A stretch of DNA of 18,904 bases, from NCBI GenBank assembly GCA_964498965.1, contig CAZCJU010000031.1, positions 1 to 18,904 of the forward strand, given 5' to 3'. Source of the DNA: CAZCJU01 sp964498965 (lineage in GTDB: Bacteria > Bacillota > Clostridia > Oscillospirales > CAG-272). Both the position numbers and the translations under genes were made by a program. Positions within the stretch are counted from its first letter, which is position 1. Every line of letters begins with the position of its first letter. Of the stretch, positions 6,548-14,037 are shown piece by piece. The notes under the pieces were generated by a model, which worked only from the letters and a program-made list of their open reading frames with translations, searched no databases and was not told the origin of the DNA.

Positions 6548-7387
6548 ATGAATGAGTATTCGAAAAAGGTCGTTGAAGTTTCAAGCAAATCGTTTCTTCG
6601 CGAGCAGGATGCGGACAAGCAGCCCGTGCTTGAGGTAACAAACCTCGGCGTTGATTTCGGCGGTCTTACGGCGGTTGATAGTTTTGATATAACCGTAGGT
6701 CCTACCGAAATATCGGGACTTATAGGTCCGAACGGTGCGGGCAAAACGACTATATTTAATCTGCTGACGAGCGTGTATCAGCCGACAAGAGGCTCGATTT
6801 TGCTCAACGGCGTTGACACAAAAGGCAAAACGACGGCACAGGTAAATAAATTGGGTATTGCCAGAACGTTTCAGAACATACGTCTGTTTAATGAAATGAC
6901 GGCACTCGATAACGTAAAGGTTGGTATGCATAACGAGATCAAATGCTCGTTTGCCTCGTCCCTTTTAAGACTTCCGCCATATTTCAAGGCGGAGAAAAAG
7001 GCAAACGAAAAGGCGATGGAATTGCTCGATTTTCTCGGACTTGCCGAATTTGCCGATTCCAAAGCGGGAGATCTGCCTTACGGAATACAAAGAAAGCTTG
7101 AGATTGCAAGAGCCCTTGCGACAAATCCGTCGATAATATTGCTTGATGAGCCTGCGGCGGGAATGAATCCGAGCGAAACTGCAGAGCTGACACGTCAAAT
7201 AAGACGTATAAGAGATACTTTTCACATCGCCATATTTTTGATTGAGCATGATATGAGTCTTGTCATGAACGTATGCGAAGCGATAGTCGTGGTGAATTAC
7301 GGCAAAATAATAGCAAAGGGTACGCCTGAGCAAATCAAAAACGACCCTGCCGTGATCGAAGCTTATTTGGGCAGAAAGGACGGATGA
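6548..7387 (+). CDS. livG: Branched-chain amino acid ABC transporter ATP-binding protein LivG
   Basis: One of the two ATPases that power the importer (279 aa), on the cytoplasmic face. Visible in order: Walker A GPNGAGKT (60-67), Q-loop Gln109 in RTFQNIRLF, the LivG-type signature LPYGIQRKLEIARAL (176-190) in place of LSGGQ, Walker B IILLDE (196-201), PAAGMNP and the switch histidine in IEHDM (His234). The first 27 residues are an unusual charged N-terminal extension before the usual start of the domain (VLEVTNLGVDFGG). The ATG at 6548 has GAGGAAAG upstream and is only 2 bp after livM, which supports it. It overlaps livF by 4 bp (ATGA). Confidence 0.95.
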   Translation: MNEYSKKVVEVSSKSFLREQDADKQPVLEVTNLGVDFGGLTAVDSFDITVGPTEISGLIGPNGAGKTTIFNLLTSVYQPTRGSILLNGVDTKGKTTAQVNKLGIARTFQNIRLFNEMTALDNVKVGMHNEIKCSFASSLLRLPPYFKAEKKANEKAMELLDFLGLAEFADSKAGDLPYGIQRKLEIARALATNPSIILLDEPAAGMNPSETAELTRQIRRIRDTFHIAIFLIEHDMSLVMNVCEAIVVVNYGKIIAKGTPEQIKNDPAVIEAYLGRKDG

Positions 7388-8094
7388 CGGATAATATGCT
7401 TAAAATCGATAATATTCACGTGTATTACGGTGCCATTCATGCTATAAAAGGCGTTTCGTTTGAGGTCAATGAGGGCGAAATAGTCGCACTTATCGGTGCG
7501 AACGGTGCAGGTAAAAGCACAATATTGAAAACCGTGTCCGGCTTGCTTCATCCCAAGGGCGGAACTATAACGTTTAACGATGAAAATATAACACATACGG
7601 AAGCCCATAAATTGATACGTCACGGACTTGCACACGTGCCTGAAGGCAGACGTATATTTTTGCAAATGACGGTACAGGAAAACCTCGAAATGGGTGCGTT
7701 TATTCGCAAGGATTCAACCGGCGAGGACCTTGAAAATGTTTTCGAAAAGTTCCCGCGTCTTAAAGAAAGACGACGCCAAATAGCCGGCACTCTGTCGGGC
7801 GGCGAACAGCAAATGCTTGCGATGGGACGTGCATTGATGAGCCGTCCGAAGCTCATAATGCTCGATGAGCCGTCAATGGGGCTTGCTCCTATTTTGGTCG
7901 ATCAGATATTCGATATAATAGGCGAGCTTCACAGCTCCGGCACGACGATACTTCTTGTCGAGCAAAACGCAAGTAAGGCATTGCAGATAGCGGACAGAGC
8001 CTATGTTCTTGAAACGGGTAAGATAACTTTAAACGGTACAGGTACCGAGCTTGCACAAAGCGATGAGGTAAAAAAAGCATATCTCGGCGGCTGA
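7384..8094 (+). CDS. livF: Branched-chain amino acid ABC transporter ATP-binding protein LivF
   Basis: The partner ATPase of LivG (236 aa, normal length). Motifs: Walker A GANGAGKS (38-45), the LivF-typical VPEGRRIF (85-92), signature LSGGEQQMLAMGRAL (137-151), Walker B LIMLDE (157-162) and PSMGLAP, with VEQN in place of the LivG histidine-switch context. The ATG at 7384 overlaps the livG stop by 4 bp and has AAAGGA just upstream; an ATG 12 bp further in (MLKIDN) is the only other sensible start. Last gene of the liv operon, followed by a strong hairpin shared with the convergent ftsH operon. Confidence 0.95.
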   Translation: MTDNMLKIDNIHVYYGAIHAIKGVSFEVNEGEIVALIGANGAGKSTILKTVSGLLHPKGGTITFNDENITHTEAHKLIRHGLAHVPEGRRIFLQMTVQENLEMGAFIRKDSTGEDLENVFEKFPRLKERRRQIAGTLSGGEQQMLAMGRALMSRPKLIMLDEPSMGLAPILVDQIFDIIGELHSSGTTILLVEQNASKALQIADRAYVLETGKITLNGTGTELAQSDEVKKAYLGG

Positions 8095-8113
8095 TCGTTG
8101 CCGAAAAAACAAA

Positions 8114-8153
8114 CCGATCGACGGAAACGTGTTGCTTCCGTCGGTCGGCTTTT
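8114..8153. terminator. Bidirectional Rho-independent terminator between livF and ftsH
   Basis: A 13-bp stem (8114-8126 with 8136-8148, one G-T pair) with a 9-nt loop. On the plus strand it is followed by CTTTTAAATTT, suiting livF. On the minus strand the preceding ccgaaaaaacaaa reads as a T-rich tract, suiting ftsH, whose stop is 19 bp away. Confidence 0.88.
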
Positions 8154-8171
8154 AAATTTGATTATCCGTAC

Positions 8172-10175
8172 CTATTTCCGATCAGCATCGGTATCAATGT
8201 GGAATTGCGACTTCTTCGCATTGTTCTCACGCTTTGCACGGTTTTCCTCGTCTTTACGCTTTGCTTCTTCTTCGGCTTTGCGACGAAGCTCGTTTTCTTC
8301 TTCGCTTCTCTTGCGTTTTTCGGCAACCATCTCGTCAAGCTCTTCAACCGTAGGTGAGCCTTCCATGCACGCTTTGAACTGCTCGGCGTCCATCGTTTCA
8401 TGCTCGATAAGATAATTTGCGATGAAATGAAGCTTATCGGTGTTCTGCGTGATAATATCCGTACACTTTTTATACGCCTCGTCTATTATCCGGCGGATCT
8501 CGTCATCTATTTCGGCAGCGGTCTTTTCGGAATATGTTTTCGTGTTCGAGAAATCTTTGCCTAAGAACACTTCGTCGTCGGAGTGACTTGAACCGTAAAC
8601 AACGGTTCCGAGTACGTCACTCATACCGTATTTTGTTACCATGCTTGTCGCAATTTGCGTAGCACGCTGTATATCGTTTGAAGCACCCGTGGTTATGTCA
8701 TCGAAAATAAGCTTTTCCGCAACTCTGCCGCCCAATAAGGTCACGAGATTTTGACGCATCTCATCACGGCTCGAATACATTCTGTCTTCTTGCGGGACGT
8801 TGAGCGTATAACCGCCGACCGTTGCGGTGGAAATTATCGAGATCTGGGTTACGGGATCAAGCTTATCCATGAAAAAGCTCGATATCGCATGACCGGCTTC
8901 GTGATATGCGGTAAGCTTGATATCCTGCTCCTTGCGTTTTTTGCTTCTCTTCGGAGTGCCGACTATAAGCTTAAGCGTGGATTCTTCGATATCCGCCATT
9001 GTGATAAGCGATTTGTTTTTTCTTGCGGCTAAGAGTGCGGCTTCGTTGAGAAGATTTGCAAGATCGGCACCTGTGAAGCCGACTGTCGTTTTTGCAATCT
9101 GCGACATATCCACATCCGTGGCAAACGGCTTGTTTTTTGCGTGAACCTTCAAAATCTCTTCGCGGCCCTTGATGTCGGGATAATGTACGGTCACTTGGCG
9201 GTCGAATCTGCCGGGACGGAGAAGTGCGGGATCAAGAATATCGGGACGGTTCGTTGCAGCCATAACGATGACTCCCTCATGTGTTCCGAAACCGTCCATT
9301 TCGACGAGCAACTGATTGAGCGTTTGCTCGCGTTCGTCGTGACCGCCGCCTAAACCGGCACCTCTGTGGCGACCTACGGCATCAATCTCGTCGATGAATA
9401 TTATACTTGCGTTGCTCTTTCGTGCCGTTTCGAAAAGATCGCGTACACGGGAAGCACCGACACCGACGTACATTTCGACGAAATCAGAACCGGAGATCGA
9501 GTAGAAAGGAACTCCGGCTTCACCTGCAACTGCTTTGGCAAGTAATGTTTTACCGGTACCGGGAGGACCTACCAAAAGTACTCCTTTGGGTATTCTCGCA
9601 CCCAGCTTCATATATTTTTTTGGATCTCTGAGGTATTCGACGACTTCGCGCAACTCTTCTTTTTCTTCATCCGCACCCGCAACGTCGGAAAAGTAAACCT
9701 TTTTCTTTTCGTCGGCACCTACTTTTACCTTTGCCTTCGCGAATGAATTTATCTTTCCGCCTTTTCCGGCCATTTGGTTCGTAAAAAATACCCAAAACAG
9801 GATAAGACCGACGAGAAGTATCACATAAGGGATGAATTGCAGCCATATGCTGTTTGCAAGAGGCTCGTAATCGTACCTTTTCAGTGTGCCGTTTTCAAGC
9901 TGCTCGGTTATGACATCGCCTAAATCGTTGTAAAAAAGATTTATGTCGCGAAGTTCGTATACGTAAGTGGTGTTGTTTTTCTTATATTTGAGTACGTTAT
10001 CGTTTCCGATATCGAACTCGGTGACCTCACCGCTTTTGAAATCTCGTATTACCGTGCTGTAGTCCTTTATCTCGGTGCTTGTATTGCTCATGCTTTGAAT
10101 GATAAAGGTCGACAGACCGATCAGAGCGGCTATCAGTATTGCGTAAAATATAAAAAGCTTATGATTGGATTTCAT
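8172..10175 (-). CDS. ftsH: ATP-dependent membrane zinc metalloprotease FtsH
   Basis: A hexameric AAA+ protease of the cytoplasmic membrane that extracts and degrades misfolded membrane proteins and regulators (667 aa, usual size). In order: membrane segment 7-27, extracytoplasmic domain about 30-110, second membrane segment 112-131, AAA+ domain with Walker A GPPGTGKT (203-210), Walker B IIFIDE (258-263), second region of homology NRPDILDPALLRPGRFDR (309-326) with both arginine fingers, and the peptidase with HEAGH (425-429) plus the third zinc ligand Asp501 in TTGASNDIQRAT. The stretch after HEAGH reads ISIISTATVGGYTLNVP and lacks the usual PRG. The last 65 residues are a very charged, Glu/Lys/Arg-rich tail. 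The start has GGAG 5 bp upstream. Last gene of the minus-strand run, 15 bp after hpt. Confidence 0.97.
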   Translation of the reverse strand: MKSNHKLFIFYAILIAALIGLSTFIIQSMSNTSTEIKDYSTVIRDFKSGEVTEFDIGNDNVLKYKKNNTTYVYELRDINLFYNDLGDVITEQLENGTLKRYDYEPLANSIWLQFIPYVILLVGLILFWVFFTNQMAGKGGKINSFAKAKVKVGADEKKKVYFSDVAGADEEKEELREVVEYLRDPKKYMKLGARIPKGVLLVGPPGTGKTLLAKAVAGEAGVPFYSISGSDFVEMYVGVGASRVRDLFETARKSNASIIFIDEIDAVGRHRGAGLGGGHDEREQTLNQLLVEMDGFGTHEGVIVMAATNRPDILDPALLRPGRFDRQVTVHYPDIKGREEILKVHAKNKPFATDVDMSQIAKTTVGFTGADLANLLNEAALLAARKNKSLITMADIEESTLKLIVGTPKRSKKRKEQDIKLTAYHEAGHAISSFFMDKLDPVTQISIISTATVGGYTLNVPQEDRMYSSRDEMRQNLVTLLGGRVAEKLIFDDITTGASNDIQRATQIATSMVTKYGMSDVLGTVVYGSSHSDDEVFLGKDFSNTKTYSEKTAAEIDDEIRRIIDEAYKKCTDIITQNTDKLHFIANYLIEHETMDAEQFKACMEGSPTVEELDEMVAEKRKRSEEENELRRKAEEEAKRKDEENRAKRENNAKKSQFHIDTDADRK

Positions 10176-10190
10176 TTCATCTCCGAGATA

Positions 10191-10739
10191 TTATCTGTAA
10201 ATTTCGGGTTTAAGTACACCGACGTAGGGAAGCTCGCGATATTTTTCGTTGAAGTCAAGACCGTATCCGACTGCAAATTCGTCGGGAATCTCGATTCCCG
10301 AATAGTCGGGAACAAAATCGACCTCACGTCTTGACGGTTTGTCTAAAAGAGTACAGGTCGCAACGCTTCTGACGCCCTTAAGCTTCAAATATTCGACAAG
10401 TGTGGAAAGTGTTCTTCCGCTGTCGATAATGTCCTCGATGATGAGGATATCGCAGTCCTCCAGCTTTTCTCTCTGCAGATCGAGTATTATGTTTACATTC
10501 CCACTCGTCTTGTAGCCTCTGCCGTAAGAGGCGACTTTCATAAAATCGATCTCGAGCGGAATTTTTATTTCACGCATAAGATCGGAAAAGAAAACGACCG
10601 AGCCTTTCAAAATGCAAAGGAGCAAAAGATTTTTGTCGGCATAATCGCTTTCGATACGCCGTGCAATGCTTTTTACGGTATCACACAACTGCTCCTGGGT
10701 GACGAGAATGTGTGAGATATCGTTTTCAAGGTTTTTCAA
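10191..10739 (-). CDS. hpt: Hypoxanthine phosphoribosyltransferase
   Basis: Purine salvage enzyme converting hypoxanthine (and guanine) plus PRPP to IMP (GMP); cytoplasmic, 182 aa as usual. The PRPP-binding loop IIEDIIDSGRTL is at about 100-111. CILKGSVVFFSDL (42-54) holds the cis-peptide loop Lys-Gly, and the C-terminal DEFAVGYGLDFNEKYRELPYVGVL matches the family. It starts with TTG (10739-10737), supported by AAGGAAG upstream and by N-terminal alignment to the family (ENDI..ILVTQEQL); no ATG lies nearby. The start is inside the last codons of tilS (14-bp overlap), so translation is probably coupled. ftsH follows after 15 bp. tilS-hpt-ftsH is a well known Firmicutes gene order. Confidence 0.95.
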   Translation of the reverse strand: MKNLENDISHILVTQEQLCDTVKSIARRIESDYADKNLLLLCILKGSVVFFSDLMREIKIPLEIDFMKVASYGRGYKTSGNVNIILDLQREKLEDCDILIIEDIIDSGRTLSTLVEYLKLKGVRSVATCTLLDKPSRREVDFVPDYSGIEIPDEFAVGYGLDFNEKYRELPYVGVLKPEIYR

Positions 10740-12138
10740 TCAAGAACACTTCCTTATCGGTTTTATTTGTCGGAATATAGGCGATCAGTCGCTTGTTTTC
10801 GCTGTAGCGACCGTCGTAGCCGTCGGCACAAGCGTCCCCGGGAACGCAAACTATGTTGCAACCGTCACAGATGACCGGGTAGTACATACGCCTGTCGTGC
10901 GTGATATGCTTGGAATTTAATAAATTCTTTATTTTTCGATTTATTCCGTTCACGGAATATCTGTCATTTTCCATACGACTTCTCGCAAACATATCACATT
11001 TTATCATATCAGCATTTAGTATAGTGCATTTAAATGATTTGTAAATATTCTCGTAATGTATCCCAAAATTTCCGTTTATTACGGGCGAAAGACAGAGCAT
11101 AAATCCGTATTCGGAAAAATCGTTCAAACCATCGTTGAGCTTTTTCGAATACGGCAGCTTCTCCCTGCGGGGACTTAACGCCAAATAAGCACCGCAGAAA
11201 AATGCGTCGCAACCGAAAGGCAATTGCAACTGTGTACCCGGCTCGGCACCGAATGCGAGCTTTACGACATCGTTTGCCGATCCAAACGGCAAGCTCTCGC
11301 CGGTAATCTGTTCACAGCCCTTGCAGATTACGTATGTGAGTAGCGGCGGCGGCAAGCTCTTGAGGGAGATCGTGTCGATATAAACGGTATCGCCCTCGTG
11401 TCTTTGCTTGTTTAAAAATTCGACGGCGAGAGAAGAAAAATATGCGTCGCTCTGTGAAGCAAGCTCGCAACAGGTGGCGATATTTTCGAGATATCCCGTA
11501 TTTACTTTTTTCAGCTTCGGAATTATTTCCGCACGTATATAGTTGCGTGTGTAATCCGTGCTGAGATTTGTGCTGTCAGTGACGTATTCTCGTCCGTTTT
11601 CGGTGAGATATTCGAGGATCTCGTCCTTGCTCACATCGAGTATGGGTCGAACTATCGCTACGTTGTCAATGTAACGGACGCGAGGTATTCCCGATAATCC
11701 GCGTAGCCCACTTCCCCGACAAAGCTTGAATATGACGCTTTCCGCCCTGTCGAGTGCATTGTGTGCCGTGGCTATAAAACTTATATCGAGCTTTTTTGCC
11801 TGCGAGATCAGTGCTTCATAGCGGTATTTTCTCGCACATTCCTCGATCCCCATACCCTCTTTTTCGGCAAGCGAGGGAATATCGTATTTGTAAGAAGAAA
11901 AGCCGACACCGAGGGACAAACACAGAGCCGAGCAAAAATCCTCGTCACGTTGTGCCTCCGCACCTCGTATCCCGTGATTTACGTGGCAAGCGTAAACGTT
12001 TTTCGCCCCCAAACACTCAACGGCCCCGCAAAGCAGTGCTACCGAATCGCTTCCGCCGGACAGAGCGACGAGCAGCGAGGTTATATGTAACTGCGAAAAA
12101 AACAGGGAAGCCTTTTCCGTTAAAATGCTCTTTTTCAT
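10726..12138 (-). CDS. tilS: tRNA(Ile)-lysidine synthetase
   Basis: Modifies C34 of the CAU-anticodon tRNA-Ile to lysidine using ATP and lysine, so that it reads AUA; essential in nearly all bacteria. 470 aa. The N-terminal PP-loop ATPase has SGGSDS (27-32), HVNHGIRG with the following ARKYRY region, and the DRAESVIFKLCRGSGLRGLSG block with the conserved LxRGxGxxGLxG. It continues with RPILDVSKDEI and the tRNA-contacting DSTN...YTRNYIR. The C-terminal part is less conserved but ends with the TilS_C-like YYPVICDGCNIVCVPG. The ATG overlaps the dnaB stop by 4 bp (ATGA), and its 3' end overlaps hpt by 14 bp. The C-terminal half carries many cysteines, which is not required by the family. Confidence 0.94.
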   Translation of the reverse strand: MKKSILTEKASLFFSQLHITSLLVALSGGSDSVALLCGAVECLGAKNVYACHVNHGIRGAEAQRDEDFCSALCLSLGVGFSSYKYDIPSLAEKEGMGIEECARKYRYEALISQAKKLDISFIATAHNALDRAESVIFKLCRGSGLRGLSGIPRVRYIDNVAIVRPILDVSKDEILEYLTENGREYVTDSTNLSTDYTRNYIRAEIIPKLKKVNTGYLENIATCCELASQSDAYFSSLAVEFLNKQRHEGDTVYIDTISLKSLPPPLLTYVICKGCEQITGESLPFGSANDVVKLAFGAEPGTQLQLPFGCDAFFCGAYLALSPRREKLPYSKKLNDGLNDFSEYGFMLCLSPVINGNFGIHYENIYKSFKCTILNADMIKCDMFARSRMENDRYSVNGINRKIKNLLNSKHITHDRRMYYPVICDGCNIVCVPGDACADGYDGRYSENKRLIAYIPTNKTDKEVFLIEKP

Positions 12139-13466
12139 TGATCGAGATTCTTTTCAATGGATATAAATTTGGTAAATTGTCCGTTCCAGCCCATTTCTAC
12201 CTTGCCCGTAGAGCCGTGACGGTTTTTCGCAATAATGATCTGAGCCAGATCCTGCTTGTCCGTACTTTCCTTGTAGTATTCGGGACGGTAAAGGAACATA
12301 ACTATATCCGCATCCTGCTCGATCGCACCCGAATCACGCAAATCGGAAAGCATAGGCGTTTTGTCCGGACGGGATTCGGGACCGCGGGAAAGCTGAGCAC
12401 AACAGATCACCGGCACGGCAAGCTCCTTTGCCATGATCTTCAGGTTACGGGATATTTCGGCAACCTCGTTTACTCTGTTGTCGATCCTTTTATCGCTTTT
12501 CATCAACTGCAGATAGTCGATGATGACAAGTCCGAGGTTTTTCATTCGCCGGAGCTTTGCTTTCATCTCGGTAACGGTGATGTTCGTTGTATCGTCAATA
12601 TATATATCCGTGTCGCATAGTCTTGCGGCGGCTTTTGAAAGTCTTGTCCAATCGTCCTCGTCGAGCGTTCCCGAGCGAAGGTGATAGCTGTTTACCATAG
12701 CCTCGCTTGAAAGCATACGGGAAACAAGCTGTTCGTCGGACATCTCAAGCGAAAACACGCACACGGTCTTTTGCGACTTAAGTGCGACGTTTGTGGCTAT
12801 GTTCATCGCAAACGAGGTCTTACCCATACCCGGTCTTGCCCCGATAAGCACAAGGTCGCCCTTGCCGAGTCCGACAAGCACATTATCAAGCTCGCCGAAC
12901 TGCGTCTTTACGCCGAGAACCTCTTCCTTGTCGGTTTGCATTCGATTGAGTCTGTCGTATGTCAGGATTATCGCATCCTTGATGTGAACAAAGCCCTTTT
13001 GTTCGTTTACGTCGGCGATATCGTATATTTTTTGCTCTGCCATGTCGAGAATATGCGTCACATCGTCCGCTTCGCCGTATGCCGCTTCCTCAATATCCTC
13101 GGCGGCACCGATAAGCGAACGCAAAATGCTTTTGTTTTTTACTATCTTTGCGTAGTCGGTGCAGTTCCTGGAAGAGGGAACGATTTGAGCGAGCAGCTTG
13201 ATGTATTGCTTCATTTCCTCCTCCTCGAGCGAGCCTTGTTTTATAAGCTCCTCGATGAGAGTAACGACATCAATGCTTCTGTTTTGTTGCAAAAACATAT
13301 TTTGCATGGCAAGATATATATCCCTGTGCAGCTGCTTGTAAAAATCGTCGCTTTTAAGTATGACCGCAATTTCTCGGAAGCATTCGGGATCTATGAGTAC
13401 CGAACCCAAAACCGATTGCTCCGCTTCCTGTGAAAACGGCAACTTTCTTGCTATATCTTCACTCAT
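12135..13466 (-). CDS. dnaB: Replicative DNA helicase DnaB (DnaC of B. subtilis)
   Basis: Hexameric 5'-3' helicase of the replication fork (443 aa, normal). The N-terminal DnaB domain begins KLPFSQEAEQSVLGSVLIDPE and spans about 8-110, followed by the linker helix. The RecA-like C-terminal domain has Walker A GARPGMGKTS (209-218), the conserved VFSLEMSDEQLVSRM, Walker B LVIIDYLQLM and the sensor region CAQLSRGPESRPDKTPMLSDLRDSGAIEQDADIVMFLYRPEYY. No intein interrupts the gene. The ATG at 13466 is 30 bp after rplI, the usual Firmicutes neighbour, and it overlaps tilS by 4 bp. Confidence 0.97.
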   Translation of the reverse strand: MSEDIARKLPFSQEAEQSVLGSVLIDPECFREIAVILKSDDFYKQLHRDIYLAMQNMFLQQNRSIDVVTLIEELIKQGSLEEEEMKQYIKLLAQIVPSSRNCTDYAKIVKNKSILRSLIGAAEDIEEAAYGEADDVTHILDMAEQKIYDIADVNEQKGFVHIKDAIILTYDRLNRMQTDKEEVLGVKTQFGELDNVLVGLGKGDLVLIGARPGMGKTSFAMNIATNVALKSQKTVCVFSLEMSDEQLVSRMLSSEAMVNSYHLRSGTLDEDDWTRLSKAAARLCDTDIYIDDTTNITVTEMKAKLRRMKNLGLVIIDYLQLMKSDKRIDNRVNEVAEISRNLKIMAKELAVPVICCAQLSRGPESRPDKTPMLSDLRDSGAIEQDADIVMFLYRPEYYKESTDKQDLAQIIIAKNRHGSTGKVEMGWNGQFTKFISIEKNLDQ

Positions 13467-13496
13467 TTTTTACTCCGTGCCGCATTCGGCAAAGCG

Positions 13497-13943
13497 TTAT
13501 TTGTCACAAACGGAAACTGTGAGCGTGGAGGATATTCCCGTGTAAAGCTTGCATTCTATTTTGTATTCGCCGTAACTCTTTATAGGTTCGGAAATGACGA
13601 ATTTTCGTTTGTCTACCGTAATGCCGTGCTTGTTTGCAAGCTCGTCCGCAAGCTCTTTTGCCGTAACACTGCCGTACATCTTTCCATCCGCACCCGATTG
13701 CTTGACTATTTTTATGCCGAGCGTCTTTAATTTGCTTGCAAGCTCTTCTGCCGCCGCCTTTTCGAGTGCGATCTTGTGAAGCCGTGCTTCTTCTTTGTTT
13801 TTAATGTCGTTCATTATCTGTGCGTCCGCTTCCGCCGCCAGCTTCTTCGGAAAAAGAAAATTTCTGGCGTAACCGTCCGATACGTTTACAACGTCCCCTT
13901 TTTTTCCCTGTCCTTTTACATCGGCTAAAAGTATGACTTTCAT
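13497..13943 (-). CDS. rplI: 50S ribosomal protein L9
   Basis: Large-subunit protein at the base of the L1 stalk, 148 aa (typical). The N-terminal rRNA-binding domain is clear: MKVILLADVKGQGKKGDVVNV, DGYARNFLFPKKLA. A long lysine/alanine-rich connecting helix and the C-terminal domain (GKMYGSVTAKELADEL) follow. The ATG at 13943 has AAAGGAT upstream; an in-frame start at 14009 would add 22 residues before the invariant MKVILL and is rejected. It lies 94 bp after gdpP. On the minus strand that gap holds TTCAAA-16-TATAAA, a possible internal promoter (weak). Confidence 0.97.
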   Translation of the reverse strand: MKVILLADVKGQGKKGDVVNVSDGYARNFLFPKKLAAEADAQIMNDIKNKEEARLHKIALEKAAAEELASKLKTLGIKIVKQSGADGKMYGSVTAKELADELANKHGITVDKRKFVISEPIKSYGEYKIECKLYTGISSTLTVSVCDK

Positions 13944-14037
13944 TATTGTATATCCTTTCGAGTATATGAATGTTATTTTTGATCTGTTTAATTGTTTATA
14001 AACGGGCAAGTCCTTTTTTGAAATGCGATATCAGTGC

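Noticed and set aside
10734..10745. A frameshift at the tilS-hpt junction because hpt lacks an ATG
   Set aside because: A TTG start with AAGGAAG upstream gives a full-length HPRT N-terminus; a 14-bp overlap is normal for coupled genes.
11796..12620. 274-aa plus-strand open frame opposite tilS and dnaB
   Set aside because: It is rich in Arg, Pro and His with no recognisable family and lies antisense across the junction of two certain genes; it is a shadow frame.
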